In this document: in pieces, positions 61,979 to 64,000 of the stretch
Numbering within the stretch: position 1 is the first letter of the stretch
How the letters are laid out: each line of letters starts with the position of its first letter
Source of the DNA: Chitinophaga pinensis DSM 2588
GTDB lineage: Bacteria; Bacteroidota; Bacteroidia; Chitinophagales; Chitinophagaceae
Assembly: GCF_000024005.1 (NCBI RefSeq)
Contig: NC_013132.1
Span: forward strand, 7,000,001 to 7,064,000
Length of the DNA stretch: 64,000 nucleotides
Direction: 5' to 3'
Notes under the pieces: generated by a model
Seen by the model: the letters and a program-made list of their open reading frames with translations, nothing else
Told to the model about the DNA's origin: nothing
Database searches by the model: none
Made by a program: the position numbers and the translations under genes

Positions 61979-62719
61979 TCAGACTTCCAGTATATAATAA
62001 GGGATCTCATATCCTGCTTTCGACAATACAGGTTTAGCTACATTAAACACGCGTACGCCCCCTGTTAGGGTGCCTTCCAGGGTACCCATATGTGCATGAC
62101 CATGAAATACAGCCGTCACCTCACGACGTATTAATGGCTCTGCCAGACGGGAAGATCCGAGGAAAGGAAAGATTACTTCAGGTTCGCCTACGACGGTTTC
62201 TCTCAGTGGTGAATAATGTAGTAAGGCGATCTTTTTTAGCTTGTCATGCTGTTGATCGATCCGGGCCAGCGCCCTGTCTAAATGTAATGCCTCATCCACG
62301 GCCTCCTGTACAAAGGCTTTCATAGCATCTTCTCCGAACATGGATAGCATATAGTTGTCAAATCCGCCGCCAAAACCTTTCACACCGGCAAATCCGACGT
62401 CTTTGATCACGATTGCCTCTCCATCCAGGATATGTACATTTTCATTCTGCAATGTCTGCCGGATCAGCTTCTGCCGCCCCTTCTCATAATCATGATTACC
62501 CAGCACGGCTATGACCGGAATCGTACAGGCCTTCAGTTCATCACACAAGATCTGCGCTTCGCTTTCATCACCGGTATTCGTCAGGTCGCCGCAGATTAAT
62601 AATACATCTGCATTTTTAGATACCTCTTTAAAATAATCTACCCACTTGTTCTTATCGGTATCTGTTACATGAATATCAGCCACTGCGGCAATACGCACTT
62701 TCTTGTTTTCTGCATCCAT
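61979..62719 (-). CDS. calcineurin-like metallophosphoesterase
   Basis: 246 residues, cytoplasmic. All dinuclear metal motifs are present: Asp-x-His in AVADIHVTD, GDLTNTGDE, GNHDYEKGRQ, and the closing FHGHAHMGTLEG. The fold suits a small phosphodiesterase or phosphatase. It begins one base after the stop of the nucleotidyltransferase gene, so the two are almost certainly co-translated. That pairing hints at an enzyme that reverses or processes a nucleotidyl product, but the substrate is unknown. Confidence 0.9.
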   Translation of the reverse strand: MDAENKKVRIAAVADIHVTDTDKNKWVDYFKEVSKNADVLLICGDLTNTGDESEAQILCDELKACTIPVIAVLGNHDYEKGRQKLIRQTLQNENVHILDGEAIVIKDVGFAGVKGFGGGFDNYMLSMFGEDAMKAFVQEAVDEALHLDRALARIDQQHDKLKKIALLHYSPLRETVVGEPEVIFPFLGSSRLAEPLIRREVTAVFHGHAHMGTLEGTLTGGVRVFNVAKPVLSKAGYEIPYYILEV

Positions 62720-62720
62720 A

Positions 62721-63464
62721 TTAAACCGTTTTTATAGTCATCCCTTTATAATGCCAGTCGGTAATATCGACAGCGTATTGTGTCTGATCAATAATTGGTC
62801 CACGACAAACCTTCTCCAGGGAAGGCGGCAGGTCATATTGTTCATTGGCGCGTCTCATCAGTTCGTCAAATAACCAGCGGGGAATGATATCAGCATAATC
62901 TGACGGATACACGTACTGGAAATTCAGTATCTGCGATAACAACAGGTGCCAGTGTGGATCTAAGCGATGCAATAGTCTTTCCCAATTGAGTTTTTGTCCA
63001 TACTTCAGAAAGACATGATTGACATCTGCCCCGTCAAAGCGTTCCCTGTTTTGTATGAACACTTTACTCCATACCAGTTCCTCCGCACCTATCAGTCTTA
63101 CAGGATGGTCCATGACGATGGCATCAGTAGTATGTTCATACCAGCTTTCATCTACAATACAAATGTTATTCGTACTGCTGAAGATGATATCTATATAATA
63201 TTCACCTTTAAAAACCTTCGCCAGCCACCTTACATCTGTCAGTTCAATTTCATATCCATTAGATGCAAAAAGTTTCAGGATATCCGCATATTGTGTGGGC
63301 ATACAGAATATATCAAGGTCTTTGGTGTCCCTGTAAAGGCCCGTATAACTGAATAAGGCAAATCCCCCACCCAGCATAAAATCAAGTTTGCTGTCCACCA
63401 GCAATGCCAGCGCCTCCCGGTAAAAAACTTGCGCTTCCTGTTTTTGTTCTTCATGCGTACTCAT
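62721..63464 (-). CDS. nucleotidyltransferase-fold protein paired with a phosphoesterase
   Basis: 247 residues from ATG 63464 (MSTHEEQKQEAQVFYREALAL). In-frame upstream starts at 63500 (ATG) and 63542 (GTG) would add 12 or 26 residues and cannot be excluded. The Pol-beta-type nucleotidyltransferase core reads FMLGGGFALFSYTGLYRDTKDLDIF: the GG motif followed by the Asp-x-Asp pair (KDLDIF), with the third acidic position in YYIDIIFSS. The C-terminal half is helical with many Trp and His (LDPHWHLLLSQILNFQYVYPSD). It resembles uncharacterised nucleotidyltransferases annotated in Bacteroidota; no toxin-antitoxin partner of the AbiE type is seen. The downstream phosphoesterase starts 1 base later. 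Confidence 0.82.
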   Translation of the reverse strand: MSTHEEQKQEAQVFYREALALLVDSKLDFMLGGGFALFSYTGLYRDTKDLDIFCMPTQYADILKLFASNGYEIELTDVRWLAKVFKGEYYIDIIFSSTNNICIVDESWYEHTTDAIVMDHPVRLIGAEELVWSKVFIQNRERFDGADVNHVFLKYGQKLNWERLLHRLDPHWHLLLSQILNFQYVYPSDYADIIPRWLFDELMRRANEQYDLPPSLEKVCRGPIIDQTQYAVDITDWHYKGMTIKTV

Positions 63465-63612
63465 ACCAGAAACACCTAAAAAACTGTGCCGTTGGGTCAT
63501 CAAAGCGGTCTTATCAGTGCAAACCCTTTTTATGAGCGCCACCGGACAGGTGTGCTTGATAAATAAACCTGTAAATAATTTGCCTGTTCTGTGAAGATTT
63601 TACCCCATTTAT

Positions 63613-63620
63613 TATATTTG
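63613..63620 (+). promoter_or_regulatory. -7 box of the last gene
   Basis: TATATTTG matches TAnnTTTG, 23 bases before ATG 63644. Confidence 0.5.
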
Positions 63621-63643
63621 ATGCAAACATTTAATATCTCAAC

Positions 63644-64000
63644 ATGAAATGTGCTTCGCTTATCGCCGTAGCTGTTACATTGCTGATGTCCTGTGATACC
63701 AAAAAGGACGCATCACCTGCAACAACAACAGAAAAATCTCCGCTTTCCGGTACCTGGAAACTTATTAGCGCCAAGTCTATCCAGAATACGGATACGACGG
63801 TAACGGCTCCTGTACCCGGACAGGAGACCATCAAGATCTTCAATGACAGTTACTTTGCCTTCTTCAACCATGACCTGAACCATGGTGCAGATACAGCAAG
63901 CGCCGCATTTGGTGCAGGTAGCGGTACCTATACCCTGGTAGGTGATAAATACAGCGAACACCTGGAGTATTGCAGTTACAGAGGATGGGAAAACCAGGAT
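63644..64000 (+). CDS. lipoprotein, probably lipocalin-like (partial, cut by window end)
   Basis: 119 codons are visible with no stop. The leader MKCASLIAVAVTLLMSC has a lipobox with Cys17. After a short Thr/Ala-rich linker comes LSGTWKLISAKSIQNTD, then ETIKIFNDSYFAFFNHD and GSGTYTLVGDKYSEHLEY, the pattern of small beta-barrel lipoproteins of lipocalin or DUF4488 type in Bacteroidota (LxGTWKL... start, then alternating strands). Function unknown. It is divergent from the nucleotidyltransferase gene and has its own -7 box. Confidence 0.75.
   Translation, partial: MKCASLIAVAVTLLMSCDTKKDASPATTTEKSPLSGTWKLISAKSIQNTDTTVTAPVPGQETIKIFNDSYFAFFNHDLNHGADTASAAFGAGSGTYTLVGDKYSEHLEYCSYRGWENQD

Noticed and set aside
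62721..63542. AbiE-type toxin-antitoxin system
   Set aside because: The partner gene is a phosphoesterase, not an AbiEi-like antitoxin, and the nucleotidyltransferase motifs differ from those of AbiEii.

Overview
The window reads as chromosomal DNA of a glycan-degrading Bacteroidota, most likely a member of the Chitinophagaceae close to Chitinophaga (inference from protein types, not from a database match). The grounds are three SusC/SusD pairs, an ECF sigma/FecR/STN-SusC relay, a PUR/DUF3276 protein, many short lipoprotein signals ending in Cys, and recurrent TAnnTTTG boxes, the -7 promoter element typical of this phylum. No rRNA, tRNA, CRISPR array, prophage or plasmid gene was recognised.

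Layout. 1-14.3 kb holds mostly housekeeping genes: the end of an unknown gene, a secreted PrxQ-type peroxiredoxin, an intact IS4-type insertion sequence, pruA, prfB with its programmed frameshift, a TspO-like membrane protein, pgi, a PUR-domain protein, an ABC exporter, purC, an exonuclease/GIY-YIG nuclease fusion and a DUF4142 lipoprotein. 14.5-16.3 kb is a TetR/Old-Yellow-Enzyme pair with shared operator-like repeats, followed by a strongly structured intergenic segment that may be a small RNA. 16.6-30.1 kb is a pectin utilisation locus on the minus strand: susC, susD, a CE12-GH28 fusion, GH105, uxaB, uxaA, uxaC. Together they could import oligogalacturonides, deacetylate and cleave them, and carry galacturonate through tagaturonate and altronate to 2-keto-3-deoxygluconate. 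A perfect LacI-type palindrome lies upstream of its susC.

30.5-40.3 kb is mixed: an orphan protein with an N-terminus like cargo of extracellular contractile injection systems, a GH43 enzyme with a divergent LacI regulator, GAPDH, three AraC-type regulators, a medium-chain reductase and a short-chain dehydrogenase. 40.5-48.8 kb is a second glycan locus (ECF sigma, FecR, STN-SusC, SusD, GH76), predicted to act on alpha-mannan under trans-envelope signalling. 48.8-54.1 kb is a five-gene run (yjbQ, M1 peptidase, lactonase, serine hydrolase, metallo-hydrolase). Then come a universal stress protein, a histidine-kinase-like protein without an ATPase domain, and a third SusC/SusD pair without enzymes. 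The window closes with a nucleotidyltransferase/metallophosphoesterase pair and the start of a lipoprotein gene.

An unusual intergenic repeat runs through the window. It consists of tandem copies of a 7-mer (AATTAGG or AATTAAG) facing an inverted run (CCTAATT or CTTAATT), seen at three loci directly against stop codons. The insertion sequence sits inside one of these arms. The observations most worth a second look are the orphan injection-system-like protein, the structured RNA candidate at 16.3-16.6 kb, the repeat family, and the nucleotidyltransferase/phosphoesterase pair.
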